Origin: Helianthus annuus
Taxonomy: Eukaryota > Streptophyta > Magnoliopsida > Asterales > Asteraceae
Direction of reading: 5' to 3'
Assembly (NCBI RefSeq): GCF_002127325.2
Contig: NC_035441.2
Location: 155,339,122-155,403,121 of the forward strand
DNA: 64,000 nucleotides
The stretch's first letter is position 1; the number at the start of each line of letters is the position of its first letter. Of this stretch, positions 20,690 to 33,716 are shown piece by piece. The notes beneath the pieces are model-generated. The model saw nothing but the letters and a program-made list of their open reading frames with translations, did no database searches and had not been told where the DNA came from. A program made the translations under genes and the position numbers.

Positions 20690-22122
20690 AAAACCTAGTA
20701 ACGTAGATGATATGGGGTAAATATATTTTGAAGTAATTTACATTTTTGTGCATGCAGTTTGGCTAAAATTGCAGATTTGCTCCCTCGTTAAAACTATTTA
20801 TAAGTTTGGCAACTAGTGTTGGGGTTGAGTTTTGAGAATAGATTATGCGTTTTGAATAATCAGAAACAGATAATTAACTAATTAACTGTAACAAAACGTG
20901 ATGTTGAAAGATAGTGTTTGGATTTGATTATGTTGCTTGATATCACAATAATCAGATAATCAACTATTTGAGTGTTTGACAAATATATATTTAAAAAATA
21001 AACAAGTGAAAATTCTTTTCTAAACGCAAATAATCAATTTTTGGAAAACTATGTTTTGTTGCAGAAGGGGGAGCTGCTTTTAGAAAACTGCGTTTTGTAA
21101 CTTTCTAAACGGAGATAATCAATTTATTAAATTTTTTTACCCAAACACTCAAAACTGATTATTTACGATTTCAAAACTCAATAATCTAAAAATCTCTTTC
21201 AAAACTCAACCCCAAACACCCTTTAAAAAAATAAGATTGTATATATGCGTTTGTGATCATTGTTACGATTGATATATGGTAACAAAATATAAATGAATGA
21301 AAAACACCTTCAAGCCATAAATATAAGATCCTATATTATAAAGAATTTTATATATAACTTAGAAAAAAAGAAAACCAATATAACAGAACTATAGAGTCTA
21401 AAAAGAAAATAAAGAGAAGAGACAATAAGAAAAGAGTGTTTTATTAGTTATTGGAATGAAATCGCCTATTACACAAGGTATTCCATTTCCTAAAAATTCC
21501 ATCCGCCCCATGTTTTTTTAATTCCGTTTCCTCTTATACTCTTCATTAACAACACTATCACCCACCACCGTTGCCACCACCCACCACCGTCATCCACAAC
21601 CATCGTTTTCGGCACCACCCACCATCACTGTCGCCACCACCCACCGCCACTGCCACTGCCGCTACCACCAGCCACCGAAGTCTACCACAACCACCCACCA
21701 TCATCGCCGCCGCCCACCCACCACCCGTCGCCGCCCACCCACCACCCGTTGCCGCCCACCACCACCAAGCACCAGCGTTTTTATTCCTTTGTTTTTTCTT
21801 TCCTACCAAACAACACAAAATAATGATTCGTTCAATTCCTACATAATAACCAAACAAGACATGAAATGATAATGATCTATTCCATTACCTCGTCCATTCC
21901 ATTTCCTTACTCATTTCATTCCTTCCTTCATTCCATTACCTCATACCAATCAAGAAGTAGAGTTGTAGTAGGAGATTAATGTTGGAAACTAAATTATCCG
22001 CAATGAAGAACCGTGGTGTGGATTTCGATTCGGGTTTATATGATTTTCAAAATCGACATCTTTCATCAAACAAACTGTCAGTGGCCATGTGATTGATGTT
22101 AACCTTTTTGCTATAGTTAAAA
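20690..22122. other. Intergenic region with MITE and ACC-rich tract
   Basis: No gene seen. The region holds a MITE (20815-21222), a low-complexity CCACC/GCC-rich stretch at 21545-21775 that opens frames on both strands, and tggaatgaaat/ccattcc sequences at 21440-21500 and 21880-21960 resembling MITE flanks. Confidence 0.5.
20815..21222. mobile_element. MITE with inverted termini (ggggttgagttttga)
   Basis: The left end GTGTTGGGGTTGAGTTTTGA matches the complement of the right end TCAAAACTCAACCCCAAACACC. The interior repeats 'aaactgcgttttg' and 'taatcaattt' motifs. The target duplication is unclear, so the superfamily is not assigned. Confidence 0.6.
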
Positions 22123-22165
22123 CTAGTGGTTTTTCCCCGCACTATGCGGCGGGAACTCAGTAGGT
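22123..22165 (-). mobile_element. Helitron-type 3' end (hairpin + CTAG)
   Basis: On the minus strand cccgccgcatagtgcgggg can fold into a hairpin and is followed by aaaaaccaCTAG then T, the layout of a Helitron 3' terminus. The element would extend to higher coordinates; its 5' TC end was not identified. The adjoining 22165-22370 (cgataccggtatcggtacc-type repeats) is probably its interior. Confidence 0.55.
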
Positions 22166-22369
22166 ATCGATTGTGTTTGTTATGGTACCGACATTCGTTA
22201 TATATAGCAACTGAAAGAGAAAACTAAAAAAATAAAGTCATTATATGCCCAAAAGGAAATCAACATGTGTTTTACATCAATCGAAAACCATAAAAACGAA
22301 TATCGGTTCCCATACTACCGGTATCGGTACCGATGTTGTTCGGTCGAAATCGGTTTGGTTCGTCACGTA

Positions 22370-23475
22370 TCGATACTCTTGTATAGTTTACGAAACAAAA
22401 AATACGTTTTCTTTTTAATATTGTTACCGGCAGTCGTATAGTTTACGATACAAAAAAATACATTGTTTTGAATACCAAAAAATAAATTAGTATTCAAGGT
22501 CGGTTTTTTTTCGATTTGGTAGGATAGCGGCACGGTATTCATTTTCAATAAAATTTATATCGCATGTTGGATAAAAAATAAACATACTGCAGAGTTAGAT
22601 TTTAAAAGGTTAACGTACGCAGTTTATTAAAAATATCAAACTAAATGATGAATAACATATTATAATTTTTTTATTAAAAAGTAAAATATATATTTAAATG
22701 TTTTAATAATAAATATTTAAATATTTACCTAAAATTAAATATTTAAATGTATTAATAATAACATATGATTAATTATTTTTTATTAAAAATTAAAAATAAA
22801 TATTTAAATGTTTTAATCACTATTAATAGTCACTTCAAATTCATATCAATAATATCATGAAAACCTTGGTTGCGTGCATAACGTAATTGAAGATGCATTT
22901 CCGTGAAGTTTTACACATTTCTTAAAGCCTCTTAAGAGTTAAGGTTTATTTGGTATGAAGTAATGAAACGGACAAGAGAATGAAATTAACTAAAAAATGG
23001 AATGACAACGAATGAAATAGACTAAGGAATGGAATAGATGACGAATGAAATGTATCATTCCATTTCATTGTGATGTTTGCTTATCTACATGTGAATAGAA
23101 TCAATCATTATTTTATACAATTTTATACGGAAAAAAAAAAAGATGAGTAACAAATACAACTGATAAAATAATAATAATAATAATAATAGTAGTAAAAAAG
23201 TGGCCACTATTCACTAATTAGGAGGATATTTATTTTAAAGTTTTCTTTTAATTATTCTGCATAAAACAAATATACATTATTTCATTAAACTTAATGTTTT
23301 TTTAATGTATAAAGCATATGGTCTCATTGTTTATTTTAAACAAAAGCATTTTACTATAAACGATGCCTTGTATTTATACTTCCTAGTTCATGGATCATAC
23401 ATACACTCTTAGATTTAAGTTTTTAACATAATATTGATCAGGAGTTGATTTGAGATTGATTTGAGAGTTATGAAC
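22370..23475. other. AT-rich intergenic, no gene seen
   Basis: Includes directly repeated 'aaatatttaaatgtttta' units at 22690-22820, tggaatga-rich sequence at 22975-23065 that may be a decayed MITE, and a short taa/ata microsatellite at 23168-23190. Confidence 0.5.
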
Positions 23476-23480
23476 CATCT

Positions 23481-26400
23481 TGTAACACCCCAAAAACCCA
23501 AATGTTAAATTACAAGAATGATTTATTTACATGGTGTGATATTGAGGTAACTAAGTTAGTAAACTTGGTTATAAATACAAGTTAGATATTAGTAATGAAG
23601 TCTTGTGACTAAACAAATAACAACCAAAACTACAAGGGCCAAAAGGGGGCAAATGGAAAGTGTTTTTATTAAAGCATGGGGAAAAAGGGGAGAACCCATT
23701 TTGGGCAGAAGTGTGTGTCGACACACACACACACACAGTGTGTGTGTTCTCTTGAGAAATCAATCTAGGAAGAGGATAAATTCGAAAGTTTGCATGTATA
23801 ATCCATGAGTTTCAATGTGTTCATCACCTTCAAATCATCATGTAAGTACCAAAACTTATCTCTTAAAACCTTCCTAGTTGAAATTCTAATGGGTTTTGAT
23901 GAATTACTCTTAACCGGGTAAATTAGAAGAAAGGAATGGTTGAATTTGGGTTTAGATGCACTCAATATAGTGTTAATAATGAGTTAATCATTTCAATTAG
24001 AAGTTTTAATGAAAGAACCCATGTTCAAGAACTTGGGTTTTTGATGGTTTGAGATTTAATATGAATGAGTTGGATGAACTAGAGGTTTGCTATGTTGATG
24101 TCTATGTGTGAATGATATCTGTTGACTAGTAAGAAGAATTAATGAATTATGTATGAACTAGGAAGGTTACGCATGAAATACTTGTACAATGTTCTTAGAA
24201 AGTAGTACGCACACCAAGTGTTTTTTGAAATGCCTAGGTGAGACTAATAGATGAAATTGTGTGCAAATGATGGATGAAAGTGTATAATGTGTGGAGATGA
24301 TGTAATTCGGTGATAATTAAACATGAGAAATATGTTTTGAATGGAATACATGTAGGATTTTGGTTAATTATATGATTGGGTAGAATTATGCATTAGAACT
24401 TGTACTCTATGCTTGAATGATGAGGTGCACAACATGTGTTCGACCAATTGCCTATTGGTAATTTAGAAATGAATGTGCACTAAGTATATAACATATGAAC
24501 TTGCTAGTAAATAATGATGTTGTGATTATGTTAAATAGACTAACCTTTAATGTGGTTGTCAAATGTAAGATAATGAAAGCATTAGCATGTGAAAGTATGT
24601 GTATGTGAATGTGTATGTGTATGTGTATATAATTTGGTGATCATGTGGTTGTAAGCATATTACATCATGAGTTTGAAATGTATATAATGTCATTAGTATA
24701 GGCTAATATGATGACATGGATATATGAGGTTAAGTAGAAAGTTCATATGATAAACTGTTGACTTCTGAAAGTCAACTGTGCATAAGTAGCAAGGTTAGGC
24801 TGTTGTCACACTTGTAATTTTATAGAATGTCAAATGGTACATGTTATATCGATATGTGTTATATGTGATGACGTGATGAATTATATGAGTTGAAAATATA
24901 TAATTGTGGGAATATGCCTTATGCTTGTTAGAATTGACTAATGAAAGTCAAATGTGAGATATGCATTTGATATGATCGTTAATATATACAATCATGTATG
25001 CTAACAAGAATGTGAGTGCGATGACATGAAAGTATAGGGATCATGCCGAGATGGAATCAAGCACGAAAGGCTAACGGGCCAAGATGAGGCAAGGAAGCGG
25101 ATACGAACACGGACACATAAGGTAAGTGATTTTCGGAATCACTTCTTATTTATAAATGAAGTTAATATGGTAAGTCGTTGGTGGTCATTTATGTTGGAAT
25201 TACACGGTAGAAGTGAACGGGTCAAAATGTAGAAAGAAACATAGCGTGATGCGTTAGATGGTTGATCTTAGGGTTAAGTAGTAAAAGGATATGGGGGCTT
25301 GAATTATGGTCATGTTACGTCTTGGAAGCATGAAAAATGTGGAAGAAGGAAGTTCAGATATCTAATGGTTGTCTTGTGAAAATTAAAAAGGAAAAAGGGT
25401 TAGAGTGAAAGAACCCGTCGTAAGCTACGGCAGGTCAGCCGTAGCTTACGGCCAAGCAGACAAGGGGAAACAACAGCAAGCTGCCGTAATCTACAACCAA
25501 TGTTCACTCAAGAGTTGAAATGTTCACTCGTCAGCAAGAATGTTCACTCAACAGTTGGAACGTTCAATCGTCAGCAAGAATGTTCACTCAAGAGTTGAAA
25601 TGTTCACTTGTCAGCAAGAATGTTCACTTAACAGTTGGAACGTTCACTCGTCAGCAAGAATGTTCGCTCAACAGTTGGAACGTTCACTCGTTAGCAAGAA
25701 TGTTCACTCGTCAGCAAGAATGTTCACTCAACGGTTGGAACGTTCACTCGTCAACAAGAATGTTCACTCAACAGTTGGAACGTTCACTCGTCAGCAAGAA
25801 TGTTCACTCGTCAGCAAGAATGTTCACTCAACAGTTGAAATGTTCACTCATGAGCAAGAACGTTCACTCAAAGTATGTGTGGGAAAGAAATAAGTTTGGA
25901 GATATGTATGTGTATAGATCTACCTACATGTTAGTGACGGAATCCATAGGTAAGCATGAATAGAAATGAACATGCACGTAAGTTTGTATGTATGAGACTT
26001 ATTTATATGGATGTTTGTGACTAGGATATGTTAGTAAAATTATATGGGAATGTAAGTGGTATGTAAGAGCTTGTATGTATGTATATGTGTGTGTGTGTAC
26101 AAATATACGTATGTGTGTGTATGCACGAAGTGGGATTGATTGTACACGAAAGAATAGAGCTTGTATGCATGACTACAATACGTTTGAGTATTAACGTTAC
26201 TAATCAAGTGCTTTGAGAATGAAATGAAAATGCAGGTATACTATCGTTGTACTTATGAAGATTTAATGATTGGGATGCAAGATTGTACTTGGAATGATAA
26301 TCGAAAGGATTAGCTTGAGTAAAAAAAATATGGCATGGTCATTTAATTATGTATACTTAGATTATGAATGACGTCACCAAATATTACTGATGCACATGTA

Positions 26401-26684
26401 TGTGGTGATTGCAGGTTGCACGGTATTAACATCATTATGGAGTTTAAAAGGTTGAAGATCGAGTCAAAGAGCAAGGATTGTACGGGAAGAGCAGTCACAT
26501 GACTTGTATTTATATATTACATTTGATGCGTTAATTAAGAATGAAGGTTGTAAATCTTTTCAAGAAAGTGTTTGACATTTTAGAAATGAACCTCCAAGTA
26601 TGTAATGTAGATAAGAAAGAAAGAATTTTTGAGTTGGTATTTTCTGCTGCGTCTCTTTTGATTAAAACGTGTTAGGGTGTTTCA
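23481..26684 (+). mobile_element. Solo LTR, 3.2 kb, gypsy-like
   Basis: The segment starts TGTAACACCCC and ends GGGTGTTTCA. It is flanked on both sides by the perfect 5-bp duplication CATCT (23476-23480 and 26685-26689). No primer binding site or second LTR follows, so this is a complete solo LTR left by LTR-LTR recombination. It resembles the LTR at 1285-3993 in its termini, size and an internal GC-rich inverted repeat (cgtaagctacggc with gccgtagcttacgg, 25418-25452). Confidence 0.88.
25500..25876 (+). repeat. 20-bp minisatellite (tgttcactcgtcagcaagaa) inside the solo LTR
   Basis: About eighteen copies of two alternating 20-bp units, cactcgtcagcaagaatgtt and cactcaacagttggaacgtt. Because the period is not a multiple of three, all three plus frames stay partly open and yield spurious ORFs. 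Confidence 0.95.
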
Positions 26685-26689
26685 CATCT

Positions 26690-27904
26690 AGATAAATGCA
26701 ATGATATAAGTGTCGCCTTTATATATTTCAAAAAAAAGGGTTGTGAGAAATAATTAGGAACTTGTCTTAATTGTCTCACATAGGAAGAAGGTGAAATCTC
26801 ACAAGGATATATAAGTGTTGCTTTATACTTTTAGGTCCGGTTAAAAGCCTTCGTTCAAAAGTTAGGTCCGAAGTTTAGACCAGAAGGCTTGTTCTAAGCC
26901 CAATCTCGAAGCACTCATCGATAACAAGTCATTAAAACACCGGTTTAAACAGAGGTGCACAAACCGGTTAATTTCAATAACCGGTTGTATCGGTTAGTTT
27001 GACTTTTTGACTTTTAACAGTTAATGCTTTAACTGGTTATTATTTAACCTGTTATTTTTTAACCGATCCGGTTAATTACTTTAACTTTTTCGGTTGATGA
27101 ATCTTCGGTTAATAACATGTTTTTTTGCCTTTTTTTGTTGAATTTTTTGGTTTTTTTTTTCCGGTTAACCGGTCTACCCGGTTACTAACCTATGGTTAAA
27201 AATAACCACTAACCGGTTACTCCTTGAGCGGTTATTAACCGGTTACATTATCGATTAATAACTGGTTACGGTTAATTAACCGGTTATTTTGTGCACCTCT
27301 AGTTTTAAATTGGTTTAAAACACTCAAGTGGGCTTTTATAAACCCGGCCTAGTAGCTAATATTTTAGGCCCTATACATGTGAGTATTATAACCTAGCCTA
27401 AATACTCCTATGATTCAACTAAACCACACACGTTAGGCCGAACAGAGAAAACCCAGAGCCCAATAAATTCCTATATTGGGCCTAATTATGGCCTAATAAA
27501 GAATAAAATCCAAACCAAAACAATTCAAATATTTGAAAATACAAGTGAACACAAAATTAAGAGCATTCACATCCATTTCATCATATTTTCACCCTAAATT
27601 ACACTAAAAACACTACATTTTCTCTCCTCTTTTCAAAACAAATTGTAAACATGATGAAGTTTTAAATTTTTAGTTACGTTAAACAGTGATGGATGAATAA
27701 ATTTTTGGTTATCCCATCTTCTTGTGAGTGCGTGTTTGGATCGATTCCGATGCACCGTTGACTGCGTAGTGTCTCGTATCTTGTGTGGAATCCAAGTACG
27801 AGAGTGGATTGAACAAGAACAAGCTAATTAACAATGATTTCTATTGATGATATGTAATTACAAAACCACGAAATCAGTTTGACAGAGTTTCCCCTCTCTG
27901 ACAC
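26690..27904. other. Intergenic with aaccggtt-rich MITE
   Basis: No gene seen. It contains the MITE at 26952-27302 and otherwise unique AT-rich DNA. A short gene-like 5' region cannot be excluded. Confidence 0.45.
26952..27302. mobile_element. hAT-like MITE rich in aaccggtt
   Basis: The inverted termini are cagaggtgcacaaaccggtt and the complement of aaccggttattttgtgcacctct. Many aaccggttat motifs fill the interior. Flanks gtttaaa and ttttaaa suggest an imperfect 8-bp duplication. Confidence 0.6.
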
Positions 27905-27907
27905 TTA

Positions 27908-28209
27908 GGTAGCGTTCGTTTCATGGAATGGAATGGAATGGAATTGGGAAGCTTTTCTTTGTAAAATTGATCTTGGTTCGGGGAGGGAGGAATTTGAAAT
28001 CCAATGAATTTCTTTAATCAATGAAATTTGTGACTATTTCAACATTCCATTCCATTCCTTCATTAGAGTGAAGGATTTCTAAGGAATGTTGAAATAGTCA
28101 CAAATTTCATTAGAGTGAAGGATTTCAAATTCCTCCCTCCCCCAACCAAGATCAATTTTACAAAGAAAAACTTCCTAATTCCATTCCATTCCATGAAACG
28201 AACGCTACC
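27908..28209. mobile_element. PIF/Harbinger-like fold-back MITE, 302 bp
   Basis: Perfect terminal GGTAGCGTTCGTTTCATGGA and its complement belong to arms well over 100 bp. The element is flanked by TTA on both sides (27905-27907, 28210-28212), the target preference of PIF/Harbinger MITEs. Confidence 0.85.
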
Positions 28210-28406
28210 TTAAAGTTGCCAATCTATTTAAGGAGTTGATGACCACATAATAAAATATATTTATAACATTAGTTACATTTTGTTATTATTTAACTTGAAT
28301 ATTTATTTTATATTTAGGTTTTCCATTTTATATTTTCGTATTATTTGTTTAACTAATATTTTTCTAGATAATATTATCATTATTTTTTTACACTAAAGTT
28401 TTATCT

Positions 28407-28716
28407 TTTTTTTAACGACAAGGAACGACGTGTCAACCACCATGACATCGGGCGCTGTGGCTAAGGTCGACTACTCGACCGTCACCAGCCCCTTGGCTCT
28501 CCCAGATGCACGGAAACCCGACCTCCACCCGCCCGAGGGCACGACAGTGAAATAATTGGTAAAACATCGTCTCCCATCCAAGACGAACCGGCGTCACCCG
28601 TATTCGCCCTTCACCTGGATGCCGTAGAAAATAATCGGTAGAGTGAGAGTCGAACCTGGGTCACGAGGAACGCCAAATCTTTCTCCAACCACTCCACTAC
28701 TACCTCATTGGCCACC
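28407..28716 (-). mobile_element. tRNA-derived SINE, about 310 bp
   Basis: On the minus strand an A box (tagtggagtggttggag, about 28686-28702) and a B box (caggttcgactctc, about 28648-28661) are followed by a unique body and a short A tail. It is flanked by 12-bp duplications aaagttttatct (28395-28406) and aaaattttatct (28717-28728), one mismatch apart. Confidence 0.85.
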
Positions 28717-28929
28717 AAAATTTTATCTAACTTTATACTTGCAAGTATTTGAAGTTGTATTACTTTTATGGTGAGTCGAATACCATACCACTAGACCAAT
28801 AAGTTATGAGCTTTTTTTTTAGTTATGTAAGTAAATAACTTTGTAATTGTTTAATATATTGTCCTTAATACAAATAAACATCAAATTTTAAAAACTAACG
28901 AACGGAACACGTGTTGATTCGGTTCCTGT

Positions 28930-29039
28930 AGCGATTAATGGTACCGTACCGATACCTTACCAGTCCTGTAACAGACAGAGTCAATATCGATTAAGTTCTC
29001 ATCGAGTCTCCCGCCGCAACGCGCGGATTAAATAGCTAG
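28930..29039 (+). mobile_element. Helitron-type 3' end (hairpin + CTAG)
   Basis: A cccgccgcaacgcgcgg hairpin region is followed by attaaatagCTAG and T. The preceding sequence (ggtaccgtaccgataccttacc, then atcgattaagttctc) resembles the inverse of 22140-22330, so both ends belong to one family. The 5' end was not found. Confidence 0.5.
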
Positions 29040-29409
29040 TATAAACTTAAAAACCATGTCGTTGAACCATGGTCTTAAAGTTTTCTTTTTTGACCCTCAA
29101 CTTTATACACTTTACATATTCAACATCAATCTTTTGGTAGGTGAATAAGTGACACATTGACCCCTGATTTATTTCTGTTTAATAACTTCACACCTCATTT
29201 TATCCAACACTTCAATTCTTTTGTTTAAATTACTTTTACGACTTTACACCACAACGTGCGAGATATCATACTCTTTTTATCTATGTCAAAAGCATGTTAA
29301 TGTCTCTAACGCAATGTGTGTAACAAAGTTAAAAACGTGTCACGTCATGCGTGAGCAATACATGTTAATGTTATCATTGTATCGCATGTAACGAAGTCAC
29401 AAACGTGAT

Positions 29410-29446
29410 GTTGCCGCATCATCGCGCGACACGGGTGAAAATCTAG
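29410..29446 (+). mobile_element. Degenerate Helitron-type 3' end
   Basis: gccgcatcatcgcgcgacacgggtgaaaatCTAG then T has the spacing of a Helitron 3' end, but the stem is imperfect. Repeated 'aacgtg' and 'cgcatgtaacga' motifs precede it. Confidence 0.4.
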
Positions 29447-29515
29447 TTTATTTATTAAATAAAGAAAGATAAATAAACATCCGATTCAATTACACGACTA
29501 ATAATTTTCTTTTCT

Positions 29516-29756
29516 GCCCATTCCTTTATAGCCTAGTGGCATCTTGGGGTGAGATAAGACTTTGGGACCAATAGGTCCTGGGTTCGATTTCTACAAGGGA
29601 GTTTTTCTAACATTTATTGGGTTTCCTCCTGAATTTGTGAATAGGCATTATGCCTAGTGGAGATGGATATGATCGGGTGGTTCCGCTGACGGCACGATGA
29701 TACTCCAATGGTCCGTCAGTGATCCAAATTTGCCGTTCAAAAAAAATAATAAAAAA
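29516..29756 (+). mobile_element. tRNA-derived SINE, 241 bp, family 2
   Basis: A box (tagcctagtggcatcttgg) and B box (cctgggttcgatttc) are followed by a body with 'gtccgtcagtgatccaaatt' and an A-rich tail. It is flanked by the perfect 16-bp duplication aataattttcttttct (29500-29515 and 29757-29772). A second member is at 38031-38261. Confidence 0.92.
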
Positions 29757-29964
29757 AATAATTTTCTTTTCTATAGTATTTTGAGAAGAGGAAAAAAAAA
29801 GTAATAGGGTTTTTCAGTTATAAACTGCTCAGCTTGAATCTTTCACAAACGCTGGCTTGCCTTTCCAAAGATCCTACGGTTATCTATCAGCACCACCGCA
29901 CCGGGCCTCGTTAAATCACCAGCTTCCCCTCTCTCCCGCCGCCGTACCAACCACCACTGCATAA

Positions 29965-32900
29965 ATGGGGAGCGATGAGGAGACAAAAACAGGGGAAGAA
30001 GCAAGTCAGCAGATTAATAATAATACCCCGCAGCAGCCTTTTGATCTGAATGATTACACCATTATCAAAGAAGGTGAAGCTGAGATTTTAATGCACAAGA
30101 AAAACCAAGTCTTTTATAATAAAGCCCAGGTTTGTTTGCCTTTTACCTAATTTATCAATTATGTTGTGGTTAAGTAGTGTTACTGATTTTGCTTGAATAA
30201 ATTAATCTATAAAAATTATGTTGGTAGCTTCATGGTTTCTGAAATTGTTAGATTAATGGCAGTTATCTCCTTTTAAGGATGTATGATTTCAAGTATCATG
30301 ATTTTTTTTTTTTTTTTTTTTTTTGTTGTTGTAACTGGTGGAAGATTTAAATTTGGTGTAAGGTCATTACTTACAAGCATTTGATTTAAAATGATTACAT
30401 GGTATGGAATATTCCAAATTAAAATGAGATGTTGGAGATAAGAGTTTCTTTTTGGTGACTATGAGAATCTGTTACCGGAAAACGCATGGGACCCACAAAT
30501 ACCTTGTTAACCAATACGATAAGTTAAAACGTAGCTTGTGCCGACCTAACCTTTAAGTGAGTTAAAGGCGGAGAATCATTGGAAGTTGGATTTATGTTTG
30601 AGACTTGTGTTAGAGAGGCTCAAGGCGGAGTTTTATTCATATTATTTCTTGTAAACCAAAATAAGATTTTAAGAAATATCTTTGGATTATATAACTAGTA
30701 AAACGATAGTCTTTAGCTGCAATTTTTTTTTTTTTTTTTTGAAATACGGTGAAACAGTTGTAATGTAACAAACAATTATCCAAATATCAGGTGAACAATA
30801 GAGATATGTCAATTGCGGTACTGAGGACATTCATTTCAAAACGGGAAGAAGAATATGAGGCATTTTTATCTAAAAAGATGAATTATAAAGCATCAAAAAC
30901 ATCAGTTTCTAATGGAAGCTCCAACGGTGAATGTGGAACTTCAAAAGAGATACACAAGGATGAACCATGTACCAAAGGTGATCAACCGCTAGAGGGAAAA
31001 GTCCAAGGAGAATTGAAACCGCCAAGAGTTCTTGAGGTTCTCATCCTTTTTCTTTCTCTTTCTTTAATATTTTCATATGTAACTTATTTGTTATAAACTT
31101 CTATGTTATAACTTATAAGAGAAGATGAGATTTCTTACTTCGGATTGTACTCTTAATTAATGTAAGATTAACCTTGGATTAATAGGCTCTGTCCGCTTCG
31201 GGATTAAGAGCTCTTAGATACGCACGCGAAGTGGAAGGGATTGGACAAGTTGTAGCACTAGACAATGATAAAGGTGTATTATTTTCTATTTATACCAACC
31301 ATAGTTATTAAAGCGAGCGCCCAGGCCGCAAATAAAGCCCCGGGCCCAACAAATCGCCCTGAGTGCGCCTCGTGCCTTTAATAAGTATGGTTCATGTCAT
31401 AGTTATCAAAGCGAGCGCCCAGGCGCGCCTAGGCGCAAATAAAGCCCCGGGCCCAACAAATCGCCCTGAGTGCGCCGCGCTCCTTTAATAACTATGATAC
31501 CAACATAATTAAAAGATTTAAAATTGTTACTTTAGTGCATTTCTTGAATTATTATTGTTTTTTGTGATAAATCGTTTTAGACTCACATCATTTATTGGTT
31601 TTGTGCAGCATCTGTTGAAGCTTGCAGAAGAAACATAAAATTTAATGGCTCGGTCGCGAGTGAGAAAGTCGAATCGAATCTCGTTGATGCTCGAGTGTAT
31701 ATGCTAACCCATCCTAAGGAATTCGATGTGGTATGGATATATGTTTATATAACCAATAATTAACTTACAAATTAATTATAATTATAATAATTGTAATTAT
31801 AGTCGTCATTAATTGATTGTTAGGTTGATCTTGATCCATATGGTTCACCCTCTATGTTCCTGGACTCTGCAGTTCAATCAATAGCAGACGGTGGGTTGCT
31901 AATGTGCACAGCAACAGATATGGCGGTTTTATGTGGAAGCAATGGTGAAGTCTGTTATTCAAAGTAAGATATTATATTTGTTTTACTTTTTGAAGAATTA
32001 TGAATATTGCATGAGTGGTATTATACAATACCTGATTGTTAAAAGACATGTATGCCCTCATCTAATGCTAAAATCATGAGCTAGATACGGTTCATACCCT
32101 TTGAGAGGAAAATACTGTCACGAAATGGCTTTGCGGATTGTCCTTGCATGCATTGAGGTACCTTGTATATTTATTATTTTAATAATAAATAAAATAACAA
32201 TTAAAATGGTATATGTATATTGTATTATTGTAATCTTTCGATATTTGTAGTTTCGGTTTTAAAAGCAACTGATACTTCTTTTGAGTGCAGAGTCATGCAA
32301 ATCGGTACAAGAGATACATTGTCCCCGTGTTATCTGTTCAGATGGATTTTTATGTGCGCGTATTTGTTCGAGTTTACACGTAAGTATCCTTCATGCTACT
32401 AATCACCAAATCGTGCCACCGTGACAATTTTTATTTTTTTAACGAGCTATGAAAAAAATGCAGTTCAGCAAGTGCAATGAAGAACACACCTCTTAAGCTC
32501 TCATACGTTTATCAATGTGTCGGTTGTGATTCCTTTCATCTTCAGCCAATTGGGAGGACCGTTTCTAAGGTATGTATACCTCTTTTGAAATTCTTGAATT
32601 CGTAAATTATTTAAATTTGTTATTAATTCTCGTCTTTTTGTGAAGAATACTAGTGTAAGATATCTTCCTGGGTTCGGGCCTGTGGTCCCACAAGAGTGCA
32701 GTGATTGTGGCAAGAAATATAACATGGGCGGGCCCATTTGGTCCGATCCCATTCATGATCAAGATTGGGTGTCATCCATTCTAGCAGATGTGAAAGCAAT
32801 GAAGAATCGGTTTCCTGCCTTTGATAAGATTTCTGCTGTTCTAACAACAATCTCCGAGGTAGGACCCGCTCATTTTATGAACCAAATGTCGTTTTAAACA

Positions 32901-33659
32901 ATACTTGTACATTAATATCACTAACGTGAACTCTAAAATCTTCAGGAATTGCCCGATGTTCCTCTTTTTCTGAGTTTGCACAATCTATGTGGGACCCTTA
33001 AATGCACGTCCCCGTCAGCAGTCATATTCAGATCAGCTGTGATCAATGCTGGATATCGTATTTCTGGAACTCATGTAAACCCTTTGGGATTAAAATCCGA
33101 TGCTCCTATGGATGTCATTTGGGATATCATGCGTTGTTGGGTACGTGTTTCCTATTTCAACAGTTTGATTATACTACGTACTTATCTTCATTTCAATTCA
33201 TTCAAAGATGCAGTTTCTAACGCCCTATCATTTGTTATTTATAATTTTTTTAATCAAGGTTAAAAATCATCCTGTGAAAGAGCAATCGCCTGATCAATCT
33301 GGAAGTGTGATCCTCGCCAAAGAGCCTGTTCTTCAGGTATCTTGCACCTCGTTTGAATTTTTTCAACCGGTCTGTTTTTATTGTTTTCTGATGACCTTTT
33401 TTTTATGTTTCGGTAGGCTAATTTTGCCAGAGCAGTTGCATCACTTAGCAAAGCTCAAAGCAAGAAGGTTGCACGTTTCCTTCCGAACCCGGAAAGACAC
33501 TGGGGACCAAAACTTAGGGCCGGTCGCACCATTACCAGCAAACATGTCTCTTTATTGGGTGCGGATGCAGTCAATGGTGTCCTTAACAATAATGAAGAAG
33601 AAGCCGAAGAACGCCAGGTGAAGCGTCAAAAGACAGATGATCCGACTTCCATTTCCTGA
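29965..33659 (+). CDS. TRM1: tRNA (guanine-26-N2)-dimethyltransferase, 12 exons
   Basis: The enzyme uses S-adenosylmethionine to dimethylate guanine 26 of tRNAs. Exons: 29965-30129, 30791-31036, 31186-31273, 31609-31730, 31824-31963, 32085-32157, 32291-32379, 32464-32569, 32646-32858, 32946-33140, 33259-33336 and 33417-33659. All introns are GT-AG and phases agree, giving 585 residues, about the usual plant length. Recognisable parts are the N-terminal [13 protein letters not shown], the SAM-binding region with [14 protein letters not shown] (from residue 138), the catalytic-region motif DLDPYGSPS (about 209-217), [10 protein letters not shown], and a four-cysteine zinc site (C326, C329, C361, C364). 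The C-terminus is Lys/Arg-rich (ERQVKRQK), possibly a nuclear signal. Intron 3 carries a MITE. The gene converges with the UAM gene at 34384. No disabling change was seen. Confidence 0.96.
31300..31496. mobile_element. hAT-like MITE in TRM1 intron 3, internally duplicated
   Basis: The termini catagttattaaagcg and ctttaataactatg are inverted. The perfect 8-bp duplication ATACCAAC flanks it (31292-31299 and 31497-31504). The interior consists of two tandem copies of a GC-rich unit containing 'gcaaataaagccccgggccc'. Confidence 0.85.
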
Positions 33660-33716
33660 AGAGTGTAATGATCAGGAGCCCTACGCCGTTTTTTTATTTA
33701 TGGATGAAACTTCTAT

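Noticed and set aside
21558..21857. Gly/Trp-rich and Pro/Thr-rich ORFs on opposite strands
   Set aside because: Low-complexity CCACC/GGTGG tract; no start context, domain or splice evidence.
25520..25963. Two overlapping ORFs with FTRQQECSLNSWNV-type repeats
   Set aside because: A 20-bp minisatellite with no stops in several frames, located inside a solo LTR.
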